From Sphaerolaimus hirsutus (taxonomy: Eukaryota > Nematoda > Chromadorea > Monhysterida > Sphaerolaimidae), in the NCBI GenBank assembly GCA_964036195.1, contig OZ038458.1, forward strand, positions 10,057,832 to 10,121,831: a stretch of DNA of 64,000 bases, in the 5' to 3' direction. Below, piece after piece: positions 33,601 to 40,800 of the stretch (positions are counted from its first letter, which is position 1; each line of letters begins with the position of its first letter). The notes beneath the pieces are model-generated. The model did not search any database. It had not been told where the DNA came from and saw nothing but the letters and a program-made list of their open reading frames with translations. Position numbers and translations under genes: made by a program.

Positions 33601-35861
33601 CTAAAGAGGGTCGCCCATTTATTTTGCACACGGACGCTTCGCGCAGTGGCTTGGGTGCGGTTTTGAGTCAAATGGACGATGCGGGCCGCCATCGCGTGGT
33701 CGCTTATGGTAGTTGCGCATTAAAAGGTGCGGAGAAACGTTACAATACCACGGAATTGGAATGTTTAGCTATTGTCTGGTCGTTGAAATACTGGAAACAT
33801 TATTTAACACAGCAAGAAGTGATTATTGTAACGGATCATCGTACGCTTACATGGGCACTGGAAAACCGTTCTGAGAACCCTCGTTTAGACAAGTGGTATG
33901 TGTTTTTAATGGCTTACCAACCTAAGATCATTTTTAAGCGTGGTAGTGAGAATAGTGTGGCGGATGCGTTGTCGCGTATTGCCGAGTCGGTTAATTTCCA
34001 TAAGTGGACTGAGGATCATTTACAAGGTAAATTCGACCCCGAAGAGGTACCCGCCGGTATCTGCCCCCTGTCCACTTTTACTGATAAGTGGCAAGCGCAC
34101 CCGTTGAACCAACCTGAGCCCGATTTGTCTGAATATTCTGCCGTTGAGATTACGAAAATTTCTGACGAAATTCACTACGAATGGCACCCCCCGCTCGGTG
34201 TAGGCCATATCCAATCCTTGGATAATATACCTCACCCAGCTAATCAAGATAGAACACCGAAAGCGAACACCCCCTCAATTTTCGAAGCTAAGTCCACCCC
34301 CATCGAACGATTTAACATGACCGGTAAGGATGTCGATGTAATCCGCGATGCAGGTCTCGCGATAGACGGTATCGTGGGTTCTACGCTAGAATCTGTCGCT
34401 GAGGAAACCCAAAAATTTTGGCAACGGATTATAAAAGGTCAGGAAGATGACCCCGATACTCAGTCCATTAAGTTATTTTTGACCACTAGGCAATACACAA
34501 AACACGCGCGCTTCAATACTTGGTTAGATCGCAACTATACTGGGTTTTGTGTGGCGCATGATGTCTTGTGGTTCATGGGAAATGCTAGTCGTCGTGCGTG
34601 TCTGGTGGTGCCAATAGAAATCACTTCGGAACTTTGCGAAAGATTTCATTCCTGGGGGCACCCAGCTGGTCTCAAGTTGTCTATGTGGCTAAGAATTTAC
34701 TTTTGGTGGTTCACACTGACCATGGATGCTCATCGTGCTGTGGATAAATGTCTGGAGTGCGCCACTAGGACAGGACAGGGTCGTAAACGTCTCAACCCGC
34801 TCACTCCTATTTCAGTGGTGGCAGAGCCATTTTTCCGTATCCATATGGACGTTCTAAAAATGCCCATGTCGCAAAACGGTTTTCAGTACGTATTGGTCCT
34901 GCAAGATGCATTTACGAAATACCCTTGTGCGTATGCTCTTCGATTAAAAGACGCGGAAACAGTGGCGTACCATTTTATGCAATTCGTTTCAGATCATGGT
35001 GTCCCACGAGTACTTGTAACTGACAACGGTTCGGAATTTTGCAATGCAATTTTACATGGGTTGACACAATTTTGGGGGACAGATCATCGCAAGACCACTG
35101 TGTACCGACCACAAGCGAATGCATTAGTAGAGCGTTTCAACCGCACGTTGTTAGACATGCTGGCTAAAATGTGCACTCTGCGTCCCACTGACTGGGATGA
35201 GTGGCTTGCCCCTGCCCTGTACTGGTATAGAGCCATACCTCATGCGAGTACTGGTGAATCTCCGCACTTTTTGGCAACAGGTCGTGACATGCCGCTTCCG
35301 GGCGACACGTCATTTTTGGAAACGTCGCAGCTTGGGTATAATGAACATCCAAAGTACCATGAGCGGATCGTCCAGTATACGCGTGAGGCTTGGAAAATTG
35401 CCAAAGAGTTGATCGATTTGGCACAAGCACAACAAAAAGTGCAGTATGATAAGAAATGTAAGCCTCTGATTTTTGAAGTAGGGCAGCGTGTGTGGTACTT
35501 AGCAGAAGGTGTTGTGACTGGTCCTGCGTATAAACTTGCCCGTCCGTACATCGGTCCTTATCGCATTTTAGAGCTAAAAGGGAAGACAGCCAAAATTAAA
35601 CGCATCGACCAATGCGATGCGGCAGCAATTCGTGTTAATCTGGATAAGCTGCTTCCGGTAAAGGATTCGGTAGCTTCTGGTGCGATTTGGACCGGTCGCG
35701 CACTGCGCAAGGTGCGTGAGGTCCCCTTGGAGAGTGAACTGCCGACACATGATGTTTCTGGTGAGAAAGCTGACGCTGGTGTGACGCCTGGCGACAAGCC
35801 ACTGTCAGATGATGGCATGGTCCTCAGAAGTGGTAATCGTGTGCGCGCTAATTCAAAATAA
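24651..35861 (+). CDS. Gag-Pol polyprotein of the giant Ty3/gypsy-type element (3736 aa)
   Basis: The start is the first ATG of ATGATGG inside U5; the frame crosses the LTR end and primer site without a stop. In order: an N-terminal extension of about 1590 residues without recognised domains; a capsid-like Gag region (about 1590-1790); two CCHC knuckles (CDKCKMSGHTTEECG near 1908, CFKCNKPGHFSRECP near 1944); an aspartic protease (ADTGAELSAIP near 2300); reverse transcriptase (FYLDDVLV near 2846); RNase H (HTDASRSGLGA near 2992); and integrase with an HHCC finger (near 3330-3370). The catalytic D, D and E of the integrase core lie at nucleotides 34848, 35022 and 35130, with D-35-E spacing. A GPYRI (GPY/F-type) motif follows and there is no chromodomain. 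Everything is in one frame, so no frameshift separates Gag from Pol. Four hairpin copies are translated as K(C/S)Q(A/T)-type peptides. Confidence 0.95.
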   Translation: MMEVAFICLRSSDVQLSVFEAWANLVSVFENAPSSEGFWEVDNLEVGPVFDSFEPVSEVFQIQRRATYAEKVQGADDFVIDSVLPNGEIICDASQQWLLDHLVMEPAFIEPGICGVFEGTAERLKKSVQPRNLWYLVGKRGKLQPHVIRRKLLQFARPDFVSCGNQVDRKAQKPTSFGVARSKGTKLVKFGRQGSRARGKRRACRAIVDRPVDIMPLVELSELCDYLVGVLPSFVVPRVQKAVKSPVRCCTFGVIRQDGLHERIVESSDGSGHCPRCCYLAHNGIRSEVAVPGGPLYYIGGPTSGHGTVLHPPFTPPSHRTHSHPPRVQGVVFQLSPMLPCTYWNHKCWLLRKRFERLKCVSRAYYRLISWHTAPLMMHQSQISKFEKLRYTMPWRRFLMRILKFPKNLSCPASVNCQLKTLETLDVEPELCQSCEKYVTTDYSYDSFDYQYLYLSVDDGAPWSFDDSEQSTVLSSSSCASIDSDSLKCQTYVSGIVDQCQFEHDVELAAGQYSYLPADGGASGSSDDFEFSTEWSLSSHASIDSDSLKCQTDASGIAGHGQFEHSVDLAASQPSTLDDSTCDTDVALEHVCSTTLSAAQSFQTVFIEDSLNSFEIIDDYMADPAALSGAHTTPDANDNYMVHAADINMLQYNSSLGVVTRRRGDSNQQSFFELDGRERARPVGQWASTSRHGVTCSDVGDSVGSRGRMSDLATPAYTAEPGMSYVNESRDTVLRRPHEEFPHATSSPCLSIQSPSRPPTSVCDLSTPVKPPPSNPTSSPQPQPSTGPVRQHRELLTNNQSEIDTMISPLQQACEPTKLWDHLKPSDQCIGDVLQPFEKLLSELDPEINKLDQLLFDLATVTSSDPSQQTTLDNVTSALMTLRTWSQAMLPFRGSLQDSIDRTLSVHLKPRVDSLAGDLQSLLSNFCADANALTKPPVDVSTLAQRQSNQQVLAASDPGPARPQSRAYPVQCALAFVQSVLLVSAQSARDWTTLRSQIQSKSTAGVFGLENKGVSQTVRAAALRSLTEAWVYLDVHRTGFSTYMPLLGTLPETARYAMAQFHGCIAEGIRLNHAFADILPEIKRQVNGPVARKTRKELLAHLGNTLDSARDLLCRLENLDFAQYNALCVMHIGRVSDRCTPQKCRLVCQNLLNNIGFGLDWLHQLRGKTPVPTPKPQPPRVLEPHQSAHQPSMYTTPLNRSISTLPPAWNNVLVAHLMSPDPMRRLATHQWPPDPSIKVQTDPPRIVLTDLSMHAWVEPVGPEFSVGPVAELDVKTTWVGRILPTVGIMDTPWAIIDPRNTDLVRAYSKLLIAAYFESEYIFQLVFRYGWFPDSLLTAFQRCAFLVQKLVDTLDRSIKHGETVGITDTYPLPEQYHINGRFLYKLASDARRDYTQVGANYNKLARRYGAVPVHTTPMLPIDRNNRFEHSRRRLQLPTAQNAHSQMVRVTNSGSYDANVDMIQPDDVGTRDNQYDFLLSHQGYQQPDSAGGAPVPAAVQAPQRLYHTGHQHTGRLSVPPAHPSSSVAPTSALDQLKSEMDQKYANMRDQMEAMNANMRALLDQKRAQSRAQPQVSQPNVSNDPPSTTTSSDEDLAKRIKKLKMLGCPMFSGKTSVDVSQWLAQFTAKCKICKIASDEEMALTLAAVLEHDAATLCYGQPQEVQTSFTKLESALKAHFGQAKHVLATCRAITLMNWKPNDTIDTVRRRLMTESAQLKNVNHSERELRMIEGFLHALGQHNSELRQLVELNSAALESFDKLIQHAKVAQQSLENRKLEQDRSAKDTEFKRMRDELSQLRQQMSSARMGDNRQQLGGGMLAGQRPMFRPPMDMRQNPRFAFPAPQAQPSAQPPFNAQRMPFRPQRDIPPMRLPPAVQGPRFAPRPTVDVGPPVVAIDKPGRQPPNAYKSYFCDKCKMSGHTTEECGRRATGPTSSGPAPAQTPREPLKCFKCNKPGHFSRECPENTPAQNVNELYAQYDIIPDDQIGYTDLQDDLVDGVADPNDLQGYYNEYPSETMHQYQYDYSDMVPPETDALAEEENDVRVNFLGSCPELYNHSDSTPISYFDVCVTQWVDTSTTEPKGAAPKCQAYVPGTARALSDSVTGRRPTVSFCKTLTGVPQVDHVCDSIPHPSIPEIRIQSCEPDQTSALAVTTQKSQAYAPGIRDIASTDDLEHVVLSSPKGAQVQTQTSTWTPSINMFRPINPVTHTSVVAALDLSTSDAGRETCRDRRKYYWEQLSPDLGVKRMEYQCNAAQVVVTEPLGARLQSGKMTRPKHTVRDLITPSIYHRAIIQGVGPYLVLADTGAELSAIPVSLLEQIESLSGKCLDRRIFQLEKPLVCKGYTGHKHTLLYSIQLTVSIGTETRRINFAISFEGTQCIIGIGDYAKFWFLPICPGACMTRPVMHSNKRYLIPGDEPCLLYEGEIPYVDTGLRTGAIAKSGENIPEAIERVQSSNIYTVGSLLEPYLTPKTDVNRLCSSSPVPYFSPSKGTGAVGVVATENWVCPPRSVSYVPAELTGDAQEILTTVLFSPHAHFSENFENTLLPLENGNELFVPFANHSDKEMVLFACQSLGWAEEVVVEPTNDFHMNELAVEFADVWWQTVQTPLCKALCEANLASTHVEPPEDPVITAQSPPETRLHQLGKILDEGVLSHLPLEKQQVLRDWLLERHHIFSLSDFDMGDTGDIIYHPIETGNSPPIQQKVRRLAIGLRKEVERQVQLWLKLGIIEPSVSPWASPIVPVRKKNGALRLCVDYRRVNLVTKRDCFALPNCADLIDMAGLVHPQYFSSLDLASGYLQMRIDPRDIPKTAFTSHVGLFQYKFMPFGLVNAPASFSRLIANVLAGLDPDRVHFYLDDVLVCAETEERMYSLLDDVFARFDRYTLKVGIKKCEFFKERVNFLGCVLTREGIEMQQSKITTIQNYPVPVTTKEIRRFLGMCSFYRRWVEGFSFITRPLHLKIQGAKTTWDDECQAAFEELKKRLVEGPILAYPKEGRPFILHTDASRSGLGAVLSQMDDAGRHRVVAYGSCALKGAEKRYNTTELECLAIVWSLKYWKHYLTQQEVIIVTDHRTLTWALENRSENPRLDKWYVFLMAYQPKIIFKRGSENSVADALSRIAESVNFHKWTEDHLQGKFDPEEVPAGICPLSTFTDKWQAHPLNQPEPDLSEYSAVEITKISDEIHYEWHPPLGVGHIQSLDNIPHPANQDRTPKANTPSIFEAKSTPIERFNMTGKDVDVIRDAGLAIDGIVGSTLESVAEETQKFWQRIIKGQEDDPDTQSIKLFLTTRQYTKHARFNTWLDRNYTGFCVAHDVLWFMGNASRRACLVVPIEITSELCERFHSWGHPAGLKLSMWLRIYFWWFTLTMDAHRAVDKCLECATRTGQGRKRLNPLTPISVVAEPFFRIHMDVLKMPMSQNGFQYVLVLQDAFTKYPCAYALRLKDAETVAYHFMQFVSDHGVPRVLVTDNGSEFCNAILHGLTQFWGTDHRKTTVYRPQANALVERFNRTLLDMLAKMCTLRPTDWDEWLAPALYWYRAIPHASTGESPHFLATGRDMPLPGDTSFLETSQLGYNEHPKYHERIVQYTREAWKIAKELIDLAQAQQKVQYDKKCKPLIFEVGQRVWYLAEGVVTGPAYKLARPYIGPYRILELKGKTAKIKRIDQCDAAAIRVNLDKLLPVKDSVASGAIWTGRALRKVREVPLESELPTHDVSGEKADAGVTPGDKPLSDDGMVLRSGNRVRANSK
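25161..25189 (+). ncRNA. Conserved-loop hairpin d (5' LTR, inside Gag-Pol)
   Basis: GCTC-A-GAAG, loop CCTACGTC, CTTC-G-GAG, core at 25166-25181. It lies inside the coding frame but in a different register from copies e-h (it encodes KPTSFGV). Confidence 0.65.
25547..25559 (+). promoter_or_regulatory. Primer binding site (tRNA-Gln type)
   Basis: TGGAGGTCCCACC begins one base after the 5' LTR. It is complementary to the 3' end of animal tRNA-Gln(UUG) (GGTGGGACCT plus CCA) over 13 nt. The following bases do not continue the match. It is read in frame by the Gag-Pol ORF. Confidence 0.78.
26117..26134 (+). ncRNA. Conserved-loop hairpin e (in Gag-Pol)
   Basis: Core CCAGA, loop CCTACGTC, TCTGG, preceded by CTAAAATG and followed by GATTGTGG. 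Translated KCQTYVSGI. Outer pairing is weak in this coding copy. Confidence 0.6.
26300..26317 (+). ncRNA. Conserved-loop hairpin f (in Gag-Pol)
   Basis: Core CCAGA, loop CCGACGCC (one loop change), TCTGG. Translated KCQTDASGI. It lies 183 nt after copy e within a local duplication of about 180 nt. Confidence 0.55.
30899..30916 (+). ncRNA. Conserved-loop hairpin g (in Gag-Pol)
   Basis: Core CCAGG, loop CCTACGTC, CCTGG, fully paired with a G-C pair where other copies have A-U. Translated KCQAYVPGT. Confidence 0.6.
31106..31123 (+). ncRNA. Conserved-loop hairpin h (in Gag-Pol)
   Basis: Core CCAAG, loop CCTACGCC, CCTGG, with GTCCCA...TGGGAT pairing outside. One A-C mismatch on the plus strand (G-U on the minus strand). 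Translated KSQAYAPGI. Confidence 0.58.
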
Positions 35862-35976
35862 GACACCCTGGAAGTTATAATTTTAAGTAATAAGTAATAT
35901 ATGTGAGACCGTAGTTTAAGTTCTCTTTTGTCTAAGTTTTGCGTTAGTTTTCAAACAACTTGTGGTTAGACCACGC

Positions 35977-36021
35977 AAGGGGGGAGGAGTGTGATGCCAG
36001 AGGTCCGGTATAGTATGTAAT
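35977..36021 (+). promoter_or_regulatory. Polypurine-tract-like block and LTR-start-like sequence, first copy
   Basis: AAGGGGGGAGGAG is followed by TGTGATGCC and then GGTCCGGTATAGTATGTAAT. The same series (AAAAGGGGGGAGGAAG, TGTGATGCC, GGTCGGTATAGTATGTAAT) occurs at 48164-48233, where it runs into the 3' LTR. A G-rich purine tract normally primes plus-strand DNA at the 3' LTR of these elements. Confidence 0.6.
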
Positions 36022-36137
36022 TTTCTTAAGTAATCTTTTATATGTAGTAATTTTTTTTTTTTTATGTAACTTTCCTTTTATGTAATTTCTCACGGAATTG
36101 TTATACGTAATCTTGTTATGCAACCTCTTTATGTAAT
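36014..36137 (+). repeat. Degenerate TATGTAAT array
   Basis: Seven TATGTAAT-like units occur at about 36015, 36038, 36063, 36079, 36104, 36117 and 36130, separated by T-rich spacers. The unit matches the LTR 5' terminus and the base before it (TATGTAAT). Confidence 0.55.
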
Positions 36138-36570
36138 TCCTCTTAACGCCTTTCAAAAAAATTAGATATCTTCTCTTGGATTTGTATGATACCATTGGCA
36201 TCATAACCCAACCATTGAGCATGTTGCTAACACCCCGGTATGGACATGTCACTATAAATTTTAATAGTCAGGTTGGAAGTAACGCGTCCTAGGTGTCGAC
36301 CACAGGCACCGGGAAACGTCTTGCTACTGCACCTTTACACATTTTACTTCGTTCATGTGGATTATCTTGTTGTGTGATATAGGACACCTTGTAGATTATT
36401 ACGGGTGAGTAAAGGAAAAGTTGCACCTCCTCAAAAGACCGTGGGGCCCAGCTAAAAAGATTGTCGCTTTCACATTTAGGCTGTGTGAGTGGTATACTTA
36501 AGTTGTTGGGAATACGGTAGTGATGCAGAAAGTGAGAGCATGTTTTGTGAGGTCGCTTGGGTGCTGCGGT

Positions 36571-36624
36571 GTCCTCGATGCGCGAGAGACACGTGCCTCC
36601 TCGTGTCTCTCGCCCATCGAGGAC
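36571..36624 (+). ncRNA. Strong 23-bp hairpin in the intergenic spacer
   Basis: Arms 36571-36593 (GTCCTCGATG then CGCGAGAGACACG) and 36602-36624 are reverse complements with one mismatch; the loop is 8 nt. It is the longest clean stem I see in the element outside the conserved-loop family. Its function is unknown; an RNA signal of the transcript is one possibility. Confidence 0.75.
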
Positions 36625-36878
36625 AGACGTTGTCATCGATGGCTTAATGAGTGACCATCTGAGTGAGACTCTCCATGCATGTTAATTGTCCGTACCCACG
36701 ATTATTATTCACCACTGTCCGTTTATTGTCTGAAAGCGCGCAGCTGGTAGTGCACTAACACCACCCTACTCATGTTGTGATCCCCGTGTCCTTCTAACCA
36801 TTGTCCAACTCGCAGGTGATTATAACCTTGCCTTTTTACCGTATGAAGACGTGCCATGTGGGGCGTGTGTTAGAGGTT

Positions 36879-36932
36879 GCTGATGACCCTAAAGTCCCAA
36901 GCCTACGTCCCTGGGATTGGGCCTATCAGCCA
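36879..36932 (+). ncRNA. Conserved-loop hairpin i (spacer)
   Basis: The core at 36897-36914 is CCAAG, loop CCTACGTC, CCTGG. GCTGAT pairs with ATCAGC and GACCC with GGGCC outside. Confidence 0.68.
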
Positions 36933-37883
36933 CTTTTGCGCCGTTTTGTGAATTATGATCCTAGCTTGCGCTCAGGGTAAAAGATATCCACCCACGTTAC
37001 GGAGAAAAGATCACCTCCGTCTTGATTGAGCCTCACCACGCTTTTATTACCTCGTTCGCCTTAGACCGCGCCCCATAGGTCTCCACCGCGGACTCGTTAG
37101 ACAACCTGACACCGAAATTTTCACTAAACTTACAACCTCCTCAAGCGCGGTAGTTCGCTCTGGCCCGCTGCACTTAGTGAGATAAGCGCTGCCTTCCTGC
37201 TACTTTTGCACCTTTTTGTTGCATACAAATTTTGACAAAAAAACCCCTCTCAATACAGACTTGGGCACTAAACTTCCCCGCCCCGCACCCGGCCCGTAAA
37301 TTGTATTTCTCGGAGGGCGACTTCGCCCGCTACCAGCTTCCCCCCGCTTTATTGTACTTCGTGGCCATTTGGGCGTGCTAGTCGCTGTCTTTTGCCTTTT
37401 TGGTGAGTGGACACGATTACCCTTGTGAAGACCTGTCATGTTGGGAGGTGTACTGATGTTAGCCCTTTGATCACAGATTGTGTCGGCAGTGGCTCGCTGA
37501 GCGCCTTCCATTTCGCTGCCTCCAGTTCTGTTGTTAAGGTGACTTATTTACTGTTGTCGTGCAATAATTCAGTGCGATGTAGCCGGTAGTGGGAATAGTG
37601 TGAACCATCAGTTTTGAACACCGCAGTGTCTTCTCGATCGTGCAACGCGCGCACGTTTGCGATCGACGCGCGGCTCGTTTTCGCCGTGCTCCGGTCAGGT
37701 TGGGACCACTGGTTGTGTGCCCCTGGAAGTCGTGGTGTGATTATAATTGTTATGTGTTTTTGTTGAAATTTAATTCTTCTGCACATTCCCTGTTTTTTTG
37801 TCGCGTGAGTTTTAATGTTGTAAATTTTTGTTGAAAGTTTTGATCCCGGTAGAAAACTTGTTTTGTTTTGAGAGCGCGTTAGA

Positions 37884-40800
37884 ATGGCACAAGCGCACGC
37901 TTCTAATCCTGTATATAACGACGACGGTGTGTTGTGGGACGTACTTCACAGAGACGGCCTAATTTGCCGCAGTCTGAGCACGTTGGATAGTCCCGACTCG
38001 GTAAGCGTGTCGTCGACGGTGTTCGAGTTGGGGGATCATATCGCCAACTTTTCACCGACGGCGTTCGAAGAAACCTTGAACAGTGGCAACCACCGGTTAC
38101 TAGACCAGGCCCTGCTTAAAGACGCCAATGCGTTCCTCCGGACCTGCAATTTGCCCACTCTTAGCGACGTGCCAAACCGCCTCTGTGAAGTGCTGACCTT
38201 TAGTGCCGCTAGGGGTTTGCCTCCGAAATTGTTTGTGACACCGCGGCGCAGCAATGACTGGCGCTTAGCTGGCGTGGACGTGACGGGGCACCAATTAGCC
38301 GAGCAGATGTTGACCGCCGTGCGGAACCATGTGTCAACCATCAGAAGCGCCAAAAGAGAGGTCGTGGCGGCAGTCGCGACCTTTATACCGGAAATGTTTC
38401 TGTACCCCGTAAATGAACCGGGTAGACAGCGGTTTGGATTCCGGAGCCTCTTGGATTACACACCGGAGGATCCTTTTGATGGTTGGATGCATACGCGTTC
38501 CGCGTTTGTGCGGAAATTCAAACAGATTTGGGCGTGTCATCCTGGCGATCCCATCGTGCAAGTTTTCATTCAGAATGCCAGACAACTGGAGAACCTGGGT
38601 GATTATTTGCCCACAGTGGGACAGGACCAGCCCAAAGCTATTTCAATTTCGCTCGGCTATAAGAGGCCCCGTGACAGTCGCGATAAAAACCCGTTTTTGG
38701 TGTCATTGTGCTTTCCGAACCGCGTCGTGATTCACGTTCCGATCGCCTTATTGCGCTCCACCACGAATAATTGGACCCCTTTGGGTGGGAAATTGTTGTT
38801 TGCGTGGGGTGACCCCCGGGCTGTCCGGTTGTACGCGTCCGAGGCGGAGCGGGAAACCTTGATTGGAATGTCCGGTACACCGCCCCCTCCTTGTAACACC
38901 ACCGGAACCACCACAACCACCACACAGTGGTTGAGCTGTATTCCGGTGTTAGAAAAACTGTTGTTGACCACCGATGAACTTCGCGTGGAGCATAAGGACG
39001 ATTGTACCGACATTTCAGTTGAAGTGCTCGTTGCCGCCGCGTGGCAACTATTTTCCGGACAGACACTCAAATGCCCCATTGGTTCAAAACACACCCCAAT
39101 CGATACCGTGGAGGTCCAGGTGAACGACGCGTGGTTCGCAAACGCTTCGAGCCCCGCCCCTAGGGACCTCCCGGCTATCTTGGAGATCCAAGGGTATCGC
39201 GCGCAAACAATTTTGGACCTGTTTATTTTCGCATGCTGGAATTCCATTCGATCCCCGGTGACCCGGCCCATTGAGGCGGTCGACCACTTTCGTTCGATTA
39301 GCGACGATGGGGGTACCGGGTTCATGCCGACACACCAACTGGATGTAGTCGGGCACAGACTCTCTCACAGACACCCGCCCAAACAGTTGCGCCGGTCGTC
39401 GAACGCCTTTTGCGAACGTAATCAGAGACCGGCGCCTTCGGATCTCCACCTAAACTGGCTGGAGGATCTGGTCATAACTTATCTGGGGAGAGTTCTGTAC
39501 CGACTGTTGACAGATAGGTCACTGACGACGTGGACTTGGGCCCAGCGTGGTGGGATGCCCACAACTGGTCCTCAGTGGTGCAAGTGGTTGCAGGAGCTAA
39601 GGGATGTCTGGAGGTTTTCTGACGCGGCAGTCCGCATTTTGCAGCGCTTACGCGAAATTGTGCCGTGTGTATTGACCTCCATGTTGGCAAGTTATTTGGC
39701 CGCGGGGAGCCGGGCGACCCCAAAAATGTTGATTGTGCTCCTCCCGCAAATTTTTCAGTATGTCAACTGGTTCTTTTTAATGCTGATTAGAAGCGATGAG
39801 CCTTCTATGGAAACTATGATGAGCGTGCACATCCGCGCCTTGTGGGGCGAATTGAAAATAGCCAGGTCGGTGACCCCGACTGATGGTGGCCCCCCTACTT
39901 TGGTGGTGGCGTTGGATTTGGAGCAGGATCGCGTTTTCGGGTCGACCGATGCCCCCATGAGCGCGCTTCGGTGGAAGTTAGCGGCGCCGCTATCGCCTGC
40001 GCTCAAAAGTTACACGCACTGCTTTCTGGAGTGGATGAATTACGCGCGCTTTCAACAACACCCAGACATCGCGTATAAGCCACAACCACACCCACTGCTG
40101 CCGGCCGACGCATATGCGCGCGCCACGTTTTTACTGTGGCAAGGCCCCGCCCCTTACCGCTATGATGAGCCGGAGTTGGAGTTCGATGAGGATTTGCCGA
40201 ATCACCAGCTTCGTGGGTTACCGCGTATAGATCACGCGGCGGTGTATGGCGACGTTCGCGGCCGCCTTGAAGCGGTAGGTGAGGGTAGGCTCTATGACAT
40301 CACCCCGTTAGCGACCGTGTTGGACTTTTCAGCAAGGACCAAATCATGCGGGCCAGTGCCGATGGCCAGTATCCACAACGCGAGTACCCACCCCCTCTTG
40401 CGTTGGCAAGTGCCCACCGTTCCCTGGGCTAGTCCGCGGTCGGACTTTGGGCGAATGCACGTTGGAGTGCCGCCCCTGCGAACTTTGAATAGCAGGTCGT
40501 GGTCGTTTTTGAACCACGGCCGCGGCGCTTGGGATACAATTGTCGCCTCAGAAGGAGTGTTTTACTTACTGCCGCTGTGCGCCGGCACACTTTCGCCCCT
40601 GCTCGCTTGCATGCACATTCTGCGACAAGCGAATGCTCCCTCCGCGGATTTTCCGGCTCGCCTGCTAGCCACGGCGTGTGCGATGGCAAGTGTGGAGTGG
40701 TTGGATGTCGTCACGGGTAGAGCCGAGGTGCCTCGCCGGTGCTGGCTCAGTACCCTGGCGATACATTATGGTATTCCGACCGTGTTGTTATACTCGGAAA

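Larger units (their letters stand above)
35862..37883 (+). other. Non-coding spacer between Gag-Pol and the NADAR-protein gene
   Basis: I see no gene in this 2-kb spacer. It holds the first G-run/terminal-signal copy (35977-36021), a TATGTAAT array (36014-36137), a strong hairpin (36571-36624) and conserved-loop hairpin i. A weaker inverted pair, CGATCG...CGATCG, lies near 37636-37665. The promoter or splice signals for the downstream gene must lie here or upstream, but I cannot identify them. Confidence 0.6.
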
